DNA of 64,000 nt from Rhizobium cauense (GTDB lineage: Bacteria; Pseudomonadota; Alphaproteobacteria; Rhizobiales; Rhizobiaceae), in the NCBI RefSeq assembly GCF_019511525.1, contig NZ_JAEUAT010000026.1:1-64000 (forward strand), written 5' to 3'. The translations under genes were made by a program, and so were the position numbers. The notes beneath the pieces are model-generated. The model saw nothing but the letters and a program-made list of their open reading frames with translations, was not told the origin of the DNA and did no database searches. Below are positions 1 to 8,399 of the stretch, in pieces. Each line of letters starts with the position of its first letter. Position 1 is the first letter of the stretch.

Positions 1-540
1 CCACTAAAGCCGTTTGCCGGCACCATCGGCGTAGCGCCCGCAGAGCCCGGCACCCATTCGGTTGTCCCGCCTCGCCGGGTCGGCGGCAATATGGACATCC
101 GTGACCTGACGGCAGGCGTCACACTTTATCTGCCCGTTGAAGTCGAGGGCGGCCTATTCTCAATCGGCGATACTCACGCAGCCCAGGGTGATGGCGAGGT
201 CTGCGGCACTGCAATCGAGAGCCAGATGAATGTGGAGGCAACGATTGAAGTCGTGAAGGACGCTCGCCTGCAAACGCCGCGTTTCACCACGACGGAGCCG
301 GTCACGCGCCATCTCGATGGCGCCGGCTACGAAGTCACCACGGGAATCGGCCCCGACCTGATGACGGGAGCGCGCGAAAGCCTTATGCGCATGATCGACC
401 TGCTGGCGGCCGAGCACGGTTTGAGCCCAGTAGACGCCTACATGCTCTGCTCGGTTTGCGGCGATCTGCGCATCAGCGAGATCGTTGACCAGCCGAACTG
501 GGTCGTTTCGTTTTACTTCCCGAGGATTGTATTCGCGTGA
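1..540 (+). CDS. Acetamidase/formamidase family protein, C-terminal part (gene starts before the window)
   Basis: The frame is open from the first base, so the gene is cut by the window edge; about 179 residues remain. The visible part carries family features: FAGTIGVAP, GGNMD, LYLPVEVEGGLFSIGD, then THAAQGDGEVCGTAIE, the Asp/His/Glu-rich region that binds metal in acetamidases and formamidases. These enzymes hydrolyse short amides to ammonia and the acid in the cytoplasm. The stop overlaps the start of the following ABC ATPase gene (TGATG), so the two are probably translationally coupled and the enzyme may act on a substrate imported by that transporter. The real substrate cannot be read from the sequence. 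Confidence 0.85.
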   Translation, partial: PLKPFAGTIGVAPAEPGTHSVVPPRRVGGNMDIRDLTAGVTLYLPVEVEGGLFSIGDTHAAQGDGEVCGTAIESQMNVEATIEVVKDARLQTPRFTTTEPVTRHLDGAGYEVTTGIGPDLMTGARESLMRMIDLLAAEHGLSPVDAYMLCSVCGDLRISEIVDQPNWVVSFYFPRIVFA

Positions 541-2213
541 TGTCATCCGCCGCGTCTGTACCCGTTCTTTCTGTTCGAAGTCTCGCTGTCGATGCTCTGA
601 CACCCGAGGGACGCAAACCGGTGCTTCGGGACATTGGTTTCGATCTTGCCGCCGGAGAGACCTTGTGTATCGCGGGGGAGTCCGGCTCCGGCAAATCAGT
701 CACGTCGCTCGCGATCATGGGACTGCTTCCCAAGGCATCGCTTCGCGTCGTGGCGGGCAACATCATTCTTGGAGAGCGAGATCTGCTGACGCTCTCCAAC
801 CGCGCGATGCGCAGCGTGCGTGGGGGCGATGTCGCCATGGTGTTTCAAGAGCCCATGACCTCGCTCAATCCGGTCATGTCCGTTGGAGCGCAGCTGACGG
901 AGGCGATACGCGAGCACCAGGGCAGTGAACAGGCCGAGGCCGTTGCCTTGAGGATGCTTGATGCAGTGCAGATCACCGATCCAGCGCGTCGCCTTAAGCA
1001 GTTCCCACACGAATTGTCCGGCGGGATGCGCCAACGTGTCATGATTGCAATGGCACTCAGCTGCCGCCCCAAGGTGCTGATCGCGGACGAGCCGACGACC
1101 GCCCTCGACGTCACAGTTCAGGCGCAGATCCTGAAATTGATGCGGGAACTGAAGGCGGAGTTCGGCACTTCGATCATCCTGATCACACACGACATGGGCG
1201 TCGTTGCGGAAATGGCGGATCGGGTCATCATCATGCAGCACGGCCGTATCGTTGAGAACGGTCAGTCGGCTGCAATCTTCAATACGCCCAGGCAAGCATA
1301 TACGCAGCAGCTACTGGCTGCCGTCCCCCGTCTCGGCGCAATGACGGGAACGGATGGGCCGCCCCGCGTGACGCCGAGGTCGGGCAAGACACAGCAACCC
1401 GACGGCGAGCCGATCATGGCCGTGCGCGGTCTGAACGTCAGCTATGGCAACCCAGGAAGCCGTTTCCTCAAGAGCACACCGCCCGTCCAGGCTGTCAGCG
1501 ATGTTTCATTCGACATTCGCCCCGGCGAGACACTCGGCCTCGTCGGAGAGAGTGGATCGGGCAAATCCACGACGGGCAAAGCCGTGCTCGGTCTCATTCC
1601 CTTCACCGGCGACGTTGTCATCGAGGGTCGCAACGTCGCTGGACGCAGTCAGCGTGACATGCAGCCGGTCCGGCGAGCAGCCCAGATGATTTTTCAGGAC
1701 CCCTATGCATCACTCGATCCGCGCATGGCGGTGGGCGCAGCGGTCGCCGAACCTATGGTAATCCACGGGATCGGCAACAAAACCGACCGCCAGGAACGCG
1801 TTGCGGAACTGTTGCGCCGTGTGGGGCTTACTCCAGACGCGGCGACACGCTATCCACACGAATTCTCCGGCGGCCAGCGCCAACGTATCTGCATTGCCCG
1901 GGCGCTCGCTCTCGAGCCACGCATTATCATCGCAGATGAAAGCGTCGCAGCACTCGATGTATCGGTGCGCGCTCGGGTTCTGGATCTCCTTCTCGAGCTT
2001 CAGGAGACTTACGGTCTCGCTTACCTCTTCATTTCGCATGACATGGCCGTCGTTGAGCGCATGTGCCATAAGGTTGCTGTCATGCGGTCCGGGAAAATCG
2101 TGGAAGCAGGATCAAGGCGCGACATTTTCGAGAACCCACAGAACCCCTATACCCAGACCCTGATGGATGCTGTTCCCACGCTTCCGCCTGCTCCTGTGAG
2201 GGCGAGCGCCTAG
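540..2213 (+). CDS. Fused dual ATP-binding protein of a peptide/nickel-type ABC importer (DppD-DppF type)
   Basis: About 557 residues holding two complete ABC ATPase domains in tandem. Half one has Walker A GESGSGKSVTS, signature LSGGMRQRV and Walker B VLIADEPTTALD; half two has GESGSGKSTTGK, FSGGQRQRI and IIIADESVAALD (Ser in place of Pro-Thr). The linker after each half has the NPQNPYTQ-type tail of oligopeptide transporter ATPases. The protein would energise a permease pair for peptides, nickel or similar solutes at the inner membrane. The permease and binding-protein genes are not downstream and must lie before the window or elsewhere. ATG 540 overlaps the amidase stop; an in-frame GTG at 537 is an alternative start. 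Confidence 0.9.
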   Translation: MSSAASVPVLSVRSLAVDALTPEGRKPVLRDIGFDLAAGETLCIAGESGSGKSVTSLAIMGLLPKASLRVVAGNIILGERDLLTLSNRAMRSVRGGDVAMVFQEPMTSLNPVMSVGAQLTEAIREHQGSEQAEAVALRMLDAVQITDPARRLKQFPHELSGGMRQRVMIAMALSCRPKVLIADEPTTALDVTVQAQILKLMRELKAEFGTSIILITHDMGVVAEMADRVIIMQHGRIVENGQSAAIFNTPRQAYTQQLLAAVPRLGAMTGTDGPPRVTPRSGKTQQPDGEPIMAVRGLNVSYGNPGSRFLKSTPPVQAVSDVSFDIRPGETLGLVGESGSGKSTTGKAVLGLIPFTGDVVIEGRNVAGRSQRDMQPVRRAAQMIFQDPYASLDPRMAVGAAVAEPMVIHGIGNKTDRQERVAELLRRVGLTPDAATRYPHEFSGGQRQRICIARALALEPRIIIADESVAALDVSVRARVLDLLLELQETYGLAYLFISHDMAVVERMCHKVAVMRSGKIVEAGSRRDIFENPQNPYTQTLMDAVPTLPPAPVRASA

Positions 2214-2415
2214 CGACAAGTAAACCGGCAACAAAAACCATGATCATCCTCGGAGCACGGTTTCCGTCGGTTGATGAGGGCACTTCTGCGGCTCTTCGTG
2301 TTGCATTTGGCTCGGCAAAGCACTATCCAGCCGGGCGCGCCCCTAATATGGAGAAACAAACTCATATTTTGGTGTCGCGGCCGGGCGCTTTGCGCATACC
2401 CCCTTTTCGTTTCGA

Positions 2416-4143
2416 GTGTTTGAAATGCTGCGTCGTTTTTTCTCCTACTATCGGCCCTATCGCGGTCTTTTCATTCTCGATTTTTCCTGTGCCATCGTCT
2501 CCGGTCTGCTCGAACTGGGTTTCCCGATGGCCGTCAAGCTTTTCGTTGACCGGCTGCTGCTTAGCCAAGAGTGGTTGCTAATCCTGCTTACATCGGCAGC
2601 TCTGTTTGCCGTCTACATTGTCAATACTGGCCTCATGGCGGTCGTCACCTATTGGGGCCACATGCTCGGAATCAATATCGAGACCGACATGCGACGTGCA
2701 GCATTCAACCATCTGCAAAAGCTGTCATTCAGCTATTTCGACAACCAGAAGACGGGGCATATTGTCGGCCGGCTTACGAAAGATCTCGAAGAAATCGGCG
2801 AAGTCGCCCATCACGGTCCGGAAGATCTTTTCATCGCCCTCATGACCTTTGCCGGCGCTCTGCTGCTGATGTTTTCGGTCAACTGGCAACTGGCGCTGAT
2901 CACGGCGGTTGTCGTTCCGCTAACGGCATGGGTGACCAGCCACTTCGGCAGCCGCATGACGCACAATTTCAGGCGTCTCTTCGAGAGGATCGGTGACTTC
3001 AACACGCGCATTGAGGAAAATGTTGGCGGAATCCGGGTGGTACAGGCCTTCGCCAACGAAACCCATGAGCGCGCGCTCTTCGAGAAGGACAATCAAAGCT
3101 ATCGGCGCGTCAAGCTCGACGCCTACAAGCTGATGGCAGCGAGCAGCTCGCTCAGCTATATGAGCATGCGCCTGACACAGATGGTGGTGATGATCGCTGG
3201 GGCCTATTTTGTGCTGTCCGGCGACCTGACGGCTGGCGGCTTCATCGGTTTTCTGCTTTTGGTCGGTGTGTTCTTCCGCCCGGTTGAGAAGATCAACTCG
3301 GTGATCGAGACATATCCCAAGGGCATCGCCGGTTTTCGTCGTTTTACCGAACTCATCGACACTGAACCGGATATCGCCGATGCACCTGATGCCGTCACGG
3401 TCGACCACCTCAAGGGCGAGATCGTCTACGATGAGGTCTCCTTTGGCTATAGCGCGCAAGCACCAGTGTTCAAAGGCGTCAACCTGACGATCCGGGCCGG
3501 TGAAACGATTGCCTTCGTCGGGCCCTCGGGCGCCGGCAAGACGACCATCTGTTCGCTCCTACCCCGGTTCTATGAAGTTGGTGCGGGTCGTATCACGATC
3601 GACGGCACGGATATCCGGCAGATGACGAAGGTATCCCTGCGTCAGCAGATCGGTATCGTGCAGCAGGACGTCTTCCTGTTCGGCGGCACGATCCGCGAGA
3701 ACATCGCCTACGGCCGGCTCGGTGCCAGCGAATTCGACATTGTCGAGGCAGCGCGCAGGGCACGACTGGAGGAGCTGTTGGCAGGACTTCCCGCAGGGCT
3801 CGATACGGTGATTGGTGAACGTGGCGTCAAGCTGTCGGGCGGTCAAAAGCAGCGTGTCGCCATTGCGCGCATGTTCCTCAAGAACCCACCGATCCTTATT
3901 CTCGACGAAGCGACCTCCGCTCTCGACACGGAAACAGAACGCGCAATTCAGCGTTCGCTCGCAGAACTGTCGGAGGGTCGCACCACACTGATCATCGCCC
4001 ATCGCCTGGCGACCATCCAGGGTGCTGACCGGATCGTCGTCATCGAGGGTGACGGCATCGTCGAACAGGGCACCCACCTTGATCTGATTGCCAGACGCGG
4101 CGCCTACAACCGGCTTCATGATGCGCAAATGAGGAATCACTGA
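2416..4143 (+). CDS. ABC exporter, fused permease-ATPase half-transporter (MsbA-like)
   Basis: 575 residues with an N-terminal membrane domain of about six helices (residues 15-300) and a C-terminal ATPase. The ATPase shows Walker A GPSGAGKTTI, Q-loop QQDVFLFGGTIREN, signature LSGGQKQR, Walker B ILILDEATSALD and an H-loop IIAHRLAT. This is the type IV exporter fold, which works as a homodimer or heterodimer moving lipids, drugs or peptides outward; a few relatives near siderophore genes take part in siderophore traffic. The neighbours are an AraC regulator and a TonB siderophore receptor, so a link to siderophore handling is possible but inferred. The start is uncertain: GTG 2416 or ATG 2425, neither with a strong ribosome binding site. 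Confidence 0.88.
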   Translation: MFEMLRRFFSYYRPYRGLFILDFSCAIVSGLLELGFPMAVKLFVDRLLLSQEWLLILLTSAALFAVYIVNTGLMAVVTYWGHMLGINIETDMRRAAFNHLQKLSFSYFDNQKTGHIVGRLTKDLEEIGEVAHHGPEDLFIALMTFAGALLLMFSVNWQLALITAVVVPLTAWVTSHFGSRMTHNFRRLFERIGDFNTRIEENVGGIRVVQAFANETHERALFEKDNQSYRRVKLDAYKLMAASSSLSYMSMRLTQMVVMIAGAYFVLSGDLTAGGFIGFLLLVGVFFRPVEKINSVIETYPKGIAGFRRFTELIDTEPDIADAPDAVTVDHLKGEIVYDEVSFGYSAQAPVFKGVNLTIRAGETIAFVGPSGAGKTTICSLLPRFYEVGAGRITIDGTDIRQMTKVSLRQQIGIVQQDVFLFGGTIRENIAYGRLGASEFDIVEAARRARLEELLAGLPAGLDTVIGERGVKLSGGQKQRVAIARMFLKNPPILILDEATSALDTETERAIQRSLAELSEGRTTLIIAHRLATIQGADRIVVIEGDGIVEQGTHLDLIARRGAYNRLHDAQMRNH

Positions 4144-4173
4144 AACGGCGAAAACGTCAGGATTGATGCATCG

Positions 4174-4207
4174 CAATAAACTTGATAATTACACACATGT
4201 TTTATTG
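4174..4207. promoter_or_regulatory. Inverted repeat CAATAAA-N20-TTTATTG upstream of the AraC regulator gene
   Basis: A perfect 7-bp inverted repeat (4174-4180 and 4201-4207) in an AT-rich stretch ends 15 bp before the AraC gene start. It could be an autoregulatory or iron-responsive site. It does not match the TGA-N9-TCA pattern seen at the two receptor genes. The call rests on position and symmetry alone. Confidence 0.3.
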
Positions 4208-4222
4208 TAGCGGGACTTCGCC

Positions 4223-5107
4223 ATGACATTTCAGCCGCGCATGCAGAACGAGATTGAGGGTTTCTCGGTCATCGGCGGGCTCAGACGTCGAAACTGGAAC
4301 GGCATAACCGCTGATTTGTGGGATGTCGAATGCGGTCCATACGCGGGCGGACACTATGTTGCCCGCGATCCACGCCTCTTCATTCTCCTCGACCATTTCG
4401 GCCGCGGTCGTCCATCCGTCAAGCTTTCGTCACGCGCCGCCGGCAGCCCACAGGACCGACAGGCGAGCCCGATTTCCTACATTCCGGCCGAAATGGACCT
4501 TTGGGTGGATATCAGGGACGTGCAGTCCATACGCCATCTCGATATCCATTTCGATGCCGATATCCTCGGTCAGCGTTTGATGGAAGAGATCGATCCACAG
4601 AAACTAGGCGATCCGAAACTGCTGTTCTTTGACCAGCGTATCATGGCGCTTGCCGAACTGATTGCGGCCGAAATCGCCAGTCCCTCTCCGTTGCATGACC
4701 TTTATGGCGACGGACTTGCGGTCGCCCTTTTGATCGATGTCTTGAAGATGACCAAAACGCCGGAGCGCAAGCGCGGGGCACTGGCGCCCTGGCAACTTCG
4801 CCGCGCCACGGAGTTCATCGAAGAGCACTGCGTACGCAGCATCCGCCTCCAGGAACTGGCTGATCTGACCGGGTTATCCCCATCGCATTTCAGCCATTCG
4901 TTCAAGGCCTCCACGGGTCTAACTCCACATGATTGGCAGATGAACGCCAGGCTCGAGCACGCCAAGCAATTGTTGTGCGACAAAAGGCAGGCCCTGATCG
5001 CCATTGCTGCGGAAACGGGGTTCTCCGATCAGGCGCACTTCACCCGAGCTTTCCGCAAACACGTTGGAACGACGCCTGCGCGCTGGCAAAAGTCGAAGCT
5101 TGGGTGA
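4223..5107 (+). CDS. AraC-family transcriptional regulator next to a siderophore receptor
   Basis: 294 residues. The C-terminal 100 residues form the double helix-turn-helix of AraC proteins: FIEEHCVRSIRLQELADLTG, SPSHFSHSFKASTGLTPHDW, then AIAAETGFSDQAHFTRAFRKHVGTTPARW with spacing. The N-terminal 180 residues are a divergent sensing domain with no motif I recognise. AraC activators paired with TonB receptors often sense the cognate ferric siderophore; PchR and RhrA are known examples. This gene lies 163 bp before the receptor on the same strand, so it probably activates the uptake genes. Only a weak Shine-Dalgarno (GCGGGA) precedes ATG 4223. Confidence 0.85.
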   Translation: MTFQPRMQNEIEGFSVIGGLRRRNWNGITADLWDVECGPYAGGHYVARDPRLFILLDHFGRGRPSVKLSSRAAGSPQDRQASPISYIPAEMDLWVDIRDVQSIRHLDIHFDADILGQRLMEEIDPQKLGDPKLLFFDQRIMALAELIAAEIASPSPLHDLYGDGLAVALLIDVLKMTKTPERKRGALAPWQLRRATEFIEEHCVRSIRLQELADLTGLSPSHFSHSFKASTGLTPHDWQMNARLEHAKQLLCDKRQALIAIAAETGFSDQAHFTRAFRKHVGTTPARWQKSKLG

Positions 5108-5196
5108 TGCATTTTTGCAAGGATTTGTCCACGAATTTTGGAATTGCCCAAAATCGTTCAATCAGCGCAGATCACGCCAAGCCCGGGAATTAAATT

Positions 5197-5211
5197 TGAG
5201 TTAATCGCTCA
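5197..5211 (+). promoter_or_regulatory. TGA-N9-TCA iron-box-like site upstream of receptor 1
   Basis: The sequence is TGAGTTAATCGCTCA, 59 bp before the receptor start at 5271. It fits the TGA-N9-TCA frame of the iron-responsive operator bound by RirA in Rhizobium and Sinorhizobium. The outer four bases are self-complementary (TGAG/CTCA). The inner bases fit the published consensus only partly. A second site of the same frame sits before the other receptor gene (54281-54295). Confidence 0.5.
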
Positions 5212-5270
5212 CCTTATTGCGGGGCCGCATTCGGCCAGTGGCAGCAGGTGGTACGAGCGGGGTCCCGGGA

Positions 5271-7454
5271 ATGCATGAAGTAGAAGGTTTCCAAAGCAAG
5301 CGGCGAGTTCTGAGTGCGAGCGTAGCGCTGATCGGAATGTGCGCCGCATGGGCCGCGCAAGCGCAGACTGCCGACACGGCACTCGCACCAATCGTCGTGC
5401 AGAGCAAAAACGCCGATGCCAGTGCGATCGGCCCCGTGAAGGGCTACGTCGCCAAGGAAACGACGACGGGCTCGAAAACCGACACGCCACTCAACGAGAT
5501 CCCACAGTCGGTCTCCGTCATCGGAAGGCAGGAACTCGACGACCGCGGCGTCGTCAACAAGGTGGATGAAGCACTGCGCTACACCGCCGGCGTTACGGCA
5601 GCCCCATATGGTACGGATCCTGATACGGACTGGTTCTACATTCGCGGTTTCAACGCGACACAGACCGGCGTCTTCCTGGACGGTCTCAGCCTGTTTAGCT
5701 ACGGCTTCGGCGGCTTTCAGATCGACCCTTTCATGCTGGAGCGTGTCGAGGTCCTGAAGGGACCCGCCTCCGTCCTTTACGGCGGCTCAAACCCAGGCGG
5801 CATCGTAAACATGGTGCGGAAGCGTCCAACTGACGAGCCGTATTACTATACCGAAACCGGCATCAACAGTAACGGCAACGGGTTCGGTGGCTTCGACTTC
5901 TCGGACAAGGTTGGTAGCAGTGATACGATGAGCTATCGTTTGACCGGCAAGATCGCTGGTGGCGATAACTATTCGGACTACTCGCACGACCTCCGCGGCT
6001 TCCTCATGCCGCAGCTCACTATATCACCGGACGAAGCCACCAAGCTTACCGTCTGGGCCTATGCGGGCGGGCTTGACCAGGTGCATACCAGCAACGGCTT
6101 CTTTCCTTATGAGGGCACCGTGGTCGACCGGCCCGGGGTCGGAAAAATCCGCCGCGACTTCTTCGCTGGTGAACCCGATCTCGACACCGGACGCTATAAT
6201 CAGGAAATGGTCGGCTACGAATTCGAGCACGAGTTCGATGGCGGCTGGAAGATCGCGTCGAACTTCCGCTATGGCCATCTCAATAAATACGAGTTCGGTC
6301 CGTACCCCTATCTGTGGGCGACGCAAACCGAACTTCAGCGGATCGGCTTCGAGGGCGACACCAGCGCGGATAACGTCGCCTGGGACAATCGCGTCGAGAA
6401 CGAATTTGATCTTGGCGGAGCGACGCACGAGATCATGGCTGGCATCGACTACCGCTACTACCGCATTGACAACGTCCAGAGCTCTGTGTTCGGCGCCGGC
6501 TTCCCGCCCCAGCCCTACAACGGCAATCTCGACGTACTAAATCCGAACTACGGCCAGCCGCAACCAACGCTGGGCTCGCTGTACAACGAAATCATCACGA
6601 TGAACCAGCTGGGTTTCTATACCCAGGACCAAGTCCACTTCGGGGACGGCTGGCTGCTGACCCTCAACGGCCGCTACGACTTTGTCCATACGGACTTCGA
6701 CAATCGACTCACACCGGCAAACAGTTTCACCAGCTCCGAAGGAGCCTGGAGCGGCCGTGCCGGGCTCGCCTATGAATTTAGCAATGGAGTGACGCCGTAC
6801 ATAAGCGCTGCAAGCTTCTTCAACCCCTTGGTCGGACTTGGCGCGCAAGGTCCGCTGTTACCGGAAGAGGGCGAGCAGTTCGAAGCTGGCGTGAAGTATG
6901 AACCGACTTTCATGGACGCCACTTTCACGGCCTCGGTCTTCCATATCAAGAAGCGCAACAACGTTGTCTCGATAGCAGTACCCCCATGGCAGGACCAGTT
7001 GGGCGAAGTCAAATCGCAAGGCGTCGAGCTCGAGGGTAAGGTCAACCTCAACGACAACTGGAAGGTCCTTGGGTCATTTACCTATAACGATGTCGAGGTC
7101 ACCAAGAACGATCCAAATCCCGCCCTCGTGGGCAAGACTCCGTATATCGTACCGGATGTCACCGCTTCGCTTTGGCTCGATTACACGGTCACAACGGGCA
7201 CATTGGAAGGCCTCAGCCTCGGAGCAGGCGTACGCTACAAGGGAGAGTCCTGGGCCGACGAGGCCAATACGCTCAAGGTTCCGGATGCAGCACTCGTGGA
7301 CGCGGCGATCCGCTACACGAAGAACGACTGGGTCGCTTCGCTCAACGTCACCAACGTCTTTGACAAGGTCTACGTGGAGAGCTGCGGCGGCGTGGGCGCA
7401 TGCGGATATGGCGACGCCCGTACGTTCACATTCAAGCTCAGCAAGGTCTGGTAA
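5271..7454 (+). CDS. TonB-dependent siderophore receptor (FhuA/FoxA-like), module 1
   Basis: About 727 residues from ATG 5271 (a TTG at 5217 would add 18). The N-terminus has a signal peptide (VLSASVALIGMCAAWAAQAQ). The mature protein starts with a plug domain: TDTPLNEIPQSVSVIG, YIRGFNATQTGVFLDG and LERVEVLKGPASVLYG. A 22-stranded barrel follows and ends FTFKLSKVW with a terminal aromatic residue. No N-terminal signalling (STN) domain is present, so it does not talk to an anti-sigma factor. It should carry a ferric siderophore, probably a hydroxamate given the FhuD/FhuB neighbours, across the outer membrane. Iron regulation is likely through the box at 5197-5211. Confidence 0.92.
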   Translation: MHEVEGFQSKRRVLSASVALIGMCAAWAAQAQTADTALAPIVVQSKNADASAIGPVKGYVAKETTTGSKTDTPLNEIPQSVSVIGRQELDDRGVVNKVDEALRYTAGVTAAPYGTDPDTDWFYIRGFNATQTGVFLDGLSLFSYGFGGFQIDPFMLERVEVLKGPASVLYGGSNPGGIVNMVRKRPTDEPYYYTETGINSNGNGFGGFDFSDKVGSSDTMSYRLTGKIAGGDNYSDYSHDLRGFLMPQLTISPDEATKLTVWAYAGGLDQVHTSNGFFPYEGTVVDRPGVGKIRRDFFAGEPDLDTGRYNQEMVGYEFEHEFDGGWKIASNFRYGHLNKYEFGPYPYLWATQTELQRIGFEGDTSADNVAWDNRVENEFDLGGATHEIMAGIDYRYYRIDNVQSSVFGAGFPPQPYNGNLDVLNPNYGQPQPTLGSLYNEIITMNQLGFYTQDQVHFGDGWLLTLNGRYDFVHTDFDNRLTPANSFTSSEGAWSGRAGLAYEFSNGVTPYISAASFFNPLVGLGAQGPLLPEEGEQFEAGVKYEPTFMDATFTASVFHIKKRNNVVSIAVPPWQDQLGEVKSQGVELEGKVNLNDNWKVLGSFTYNDVEVTKNDPNPALVGKTPYIVPDVTASLWLDYTVTTGTLEGLSLGAGVRYKGESWADEANTLKVPDAALVDAAIRYTKNDWVASLNVTNVFDKVYVESCGGVGACGYGDARTFTFKLSKVW

Positions 7455-7517
7455 CATATTGTTTGCATTGCAGACTGAGGCGCTAATTGCGTCCTCCTTA
7501 CGCAACTGGAGTTGGAT

Positions 7518-8399
7518 GTGAACACTCCACGTCTCACACGCAGGGCCTTTGTGGCTGGAGCAGCCGCACTCGCCGCTGGAAGCGCTTGTGCGCAGTCTTC
7601 GCAGACACGCGTTGCCACCCTCGATTGGGCGCTCCTCGAAACGCTCCTTGCAATCGGCGCCAACGTGGTCGCTGCAACCGAGTTGCGCCAGTTCCGTCAG
7701 GTGGCGGTGACACCGGAGGTGCCATCCGCCGTTGCCGATCTTGGACTTCGCGGAACGCCAAACTTCGAGGTTTTGCGTTTTTCTCGCCCCGATCTGATTT
7801 TCAACTCAAACTTCTATGCCTGGGCCAATCCGCTAATGAGCCGGATCGCGACGATTGACAGTCACACGATATATGTGCCCGGTGAGCGCCCGTATGGTAA
7901 GGCTGAACAGGCAACACTAGCGATCGGAGAGCGTCTGCAAACCCCAGCGGCGAAACCCCTCGTGGAAAATCTCTCCGCCAAGCTGGAAGCCTACAAGTCC
8001 ACATTTGCAACCGCCACAGACGGGCGGCCAGTTCTGCCGATCAACCTCGGCGACGCACGCCATTATCGGGTTTTCGGTTCTGATAGCATGTTCGGCGATG
8101 TCTTGCGCCGCGTTGGTCTTTCAAACGCGTGGAAAGGTGCCACCAGCTACTCTGCCACGGCGCCCGTCGGCATAGAAACGTTGGCGGCCATGCCGGATGC
8201 ATGGATCGTCCTTATCCCACCGCATCCACAAGACGCATACCAGACATTGACGCGCAGTGCGTTCTGGAAAGCCCTCCCCGCCGTTCGCGAAGGCCGCGTA
8301 CTGACGACAGGATCGATCAATCCTTACGGGGCGCTTCCTGCGGCAAGTCGCTTCGCTGACTTTCTCGCCGAAGGGTTCTTGCGTGTCAAAAACGGTTAG
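7518..8399 (+). CDS. fhuD: Periplasmic iron-hydroxamate binding protein (FhuD-like), module 1
   Basis: 293 residues. The N-terminus TRRAFVAGAAALAAGSACA is a twin-arginine signal, so the protein is exported by Tat to the periplasm. The body is a class III binding protein: VATLDWALLETLLAIG, VADLGLRGTPNFEVL, a long backbone helix, and SDSMFGDVLRRVGLSNAW in the C-lobe. GTG 7518 is the better start: a GGAG at 7508-7511 stands six bases before it, while TTG 7512 follows GGAG directly. It delivers the siderophore to FhuB. It is clearly paralogous to the binding protein at 51224-52090, which shares IDWAMLET and VADLGLRGSPNFE. Confidence 0.9.
   Translation: MNTPRLTRRAFVAGAAALAAGSACAQSSQTRVATLDWALLETLLAIGANVVAATELRQFRQVAVTPEVPSAVADLGLRGTPNFEVLRFSRPDLIFNSNFYAWANPLMSRIATIDSHTIYVPGERPYGKAEQATLAIGERLQTPAAKPLVENLSAKLEAYKSTFATATDGRPVLPINLGDARHYRVFGSDSMFGDVLRRVGLSNAWKGATSYSATAPVGIETLAAMPDAWIVLIPPHPQDAYQTLTRSAFWKALPAVREGRVLTTGSINPYGALPAASRFADFLAEGFLRVKNG

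Noticed and set aside
2345..2380. AATATG...CATATT inverted repeat before the ABC exporter gene
   Set aside because: The six-base arms are short and AT-rich, with no known consensus; symmetry of this size is common by chance.
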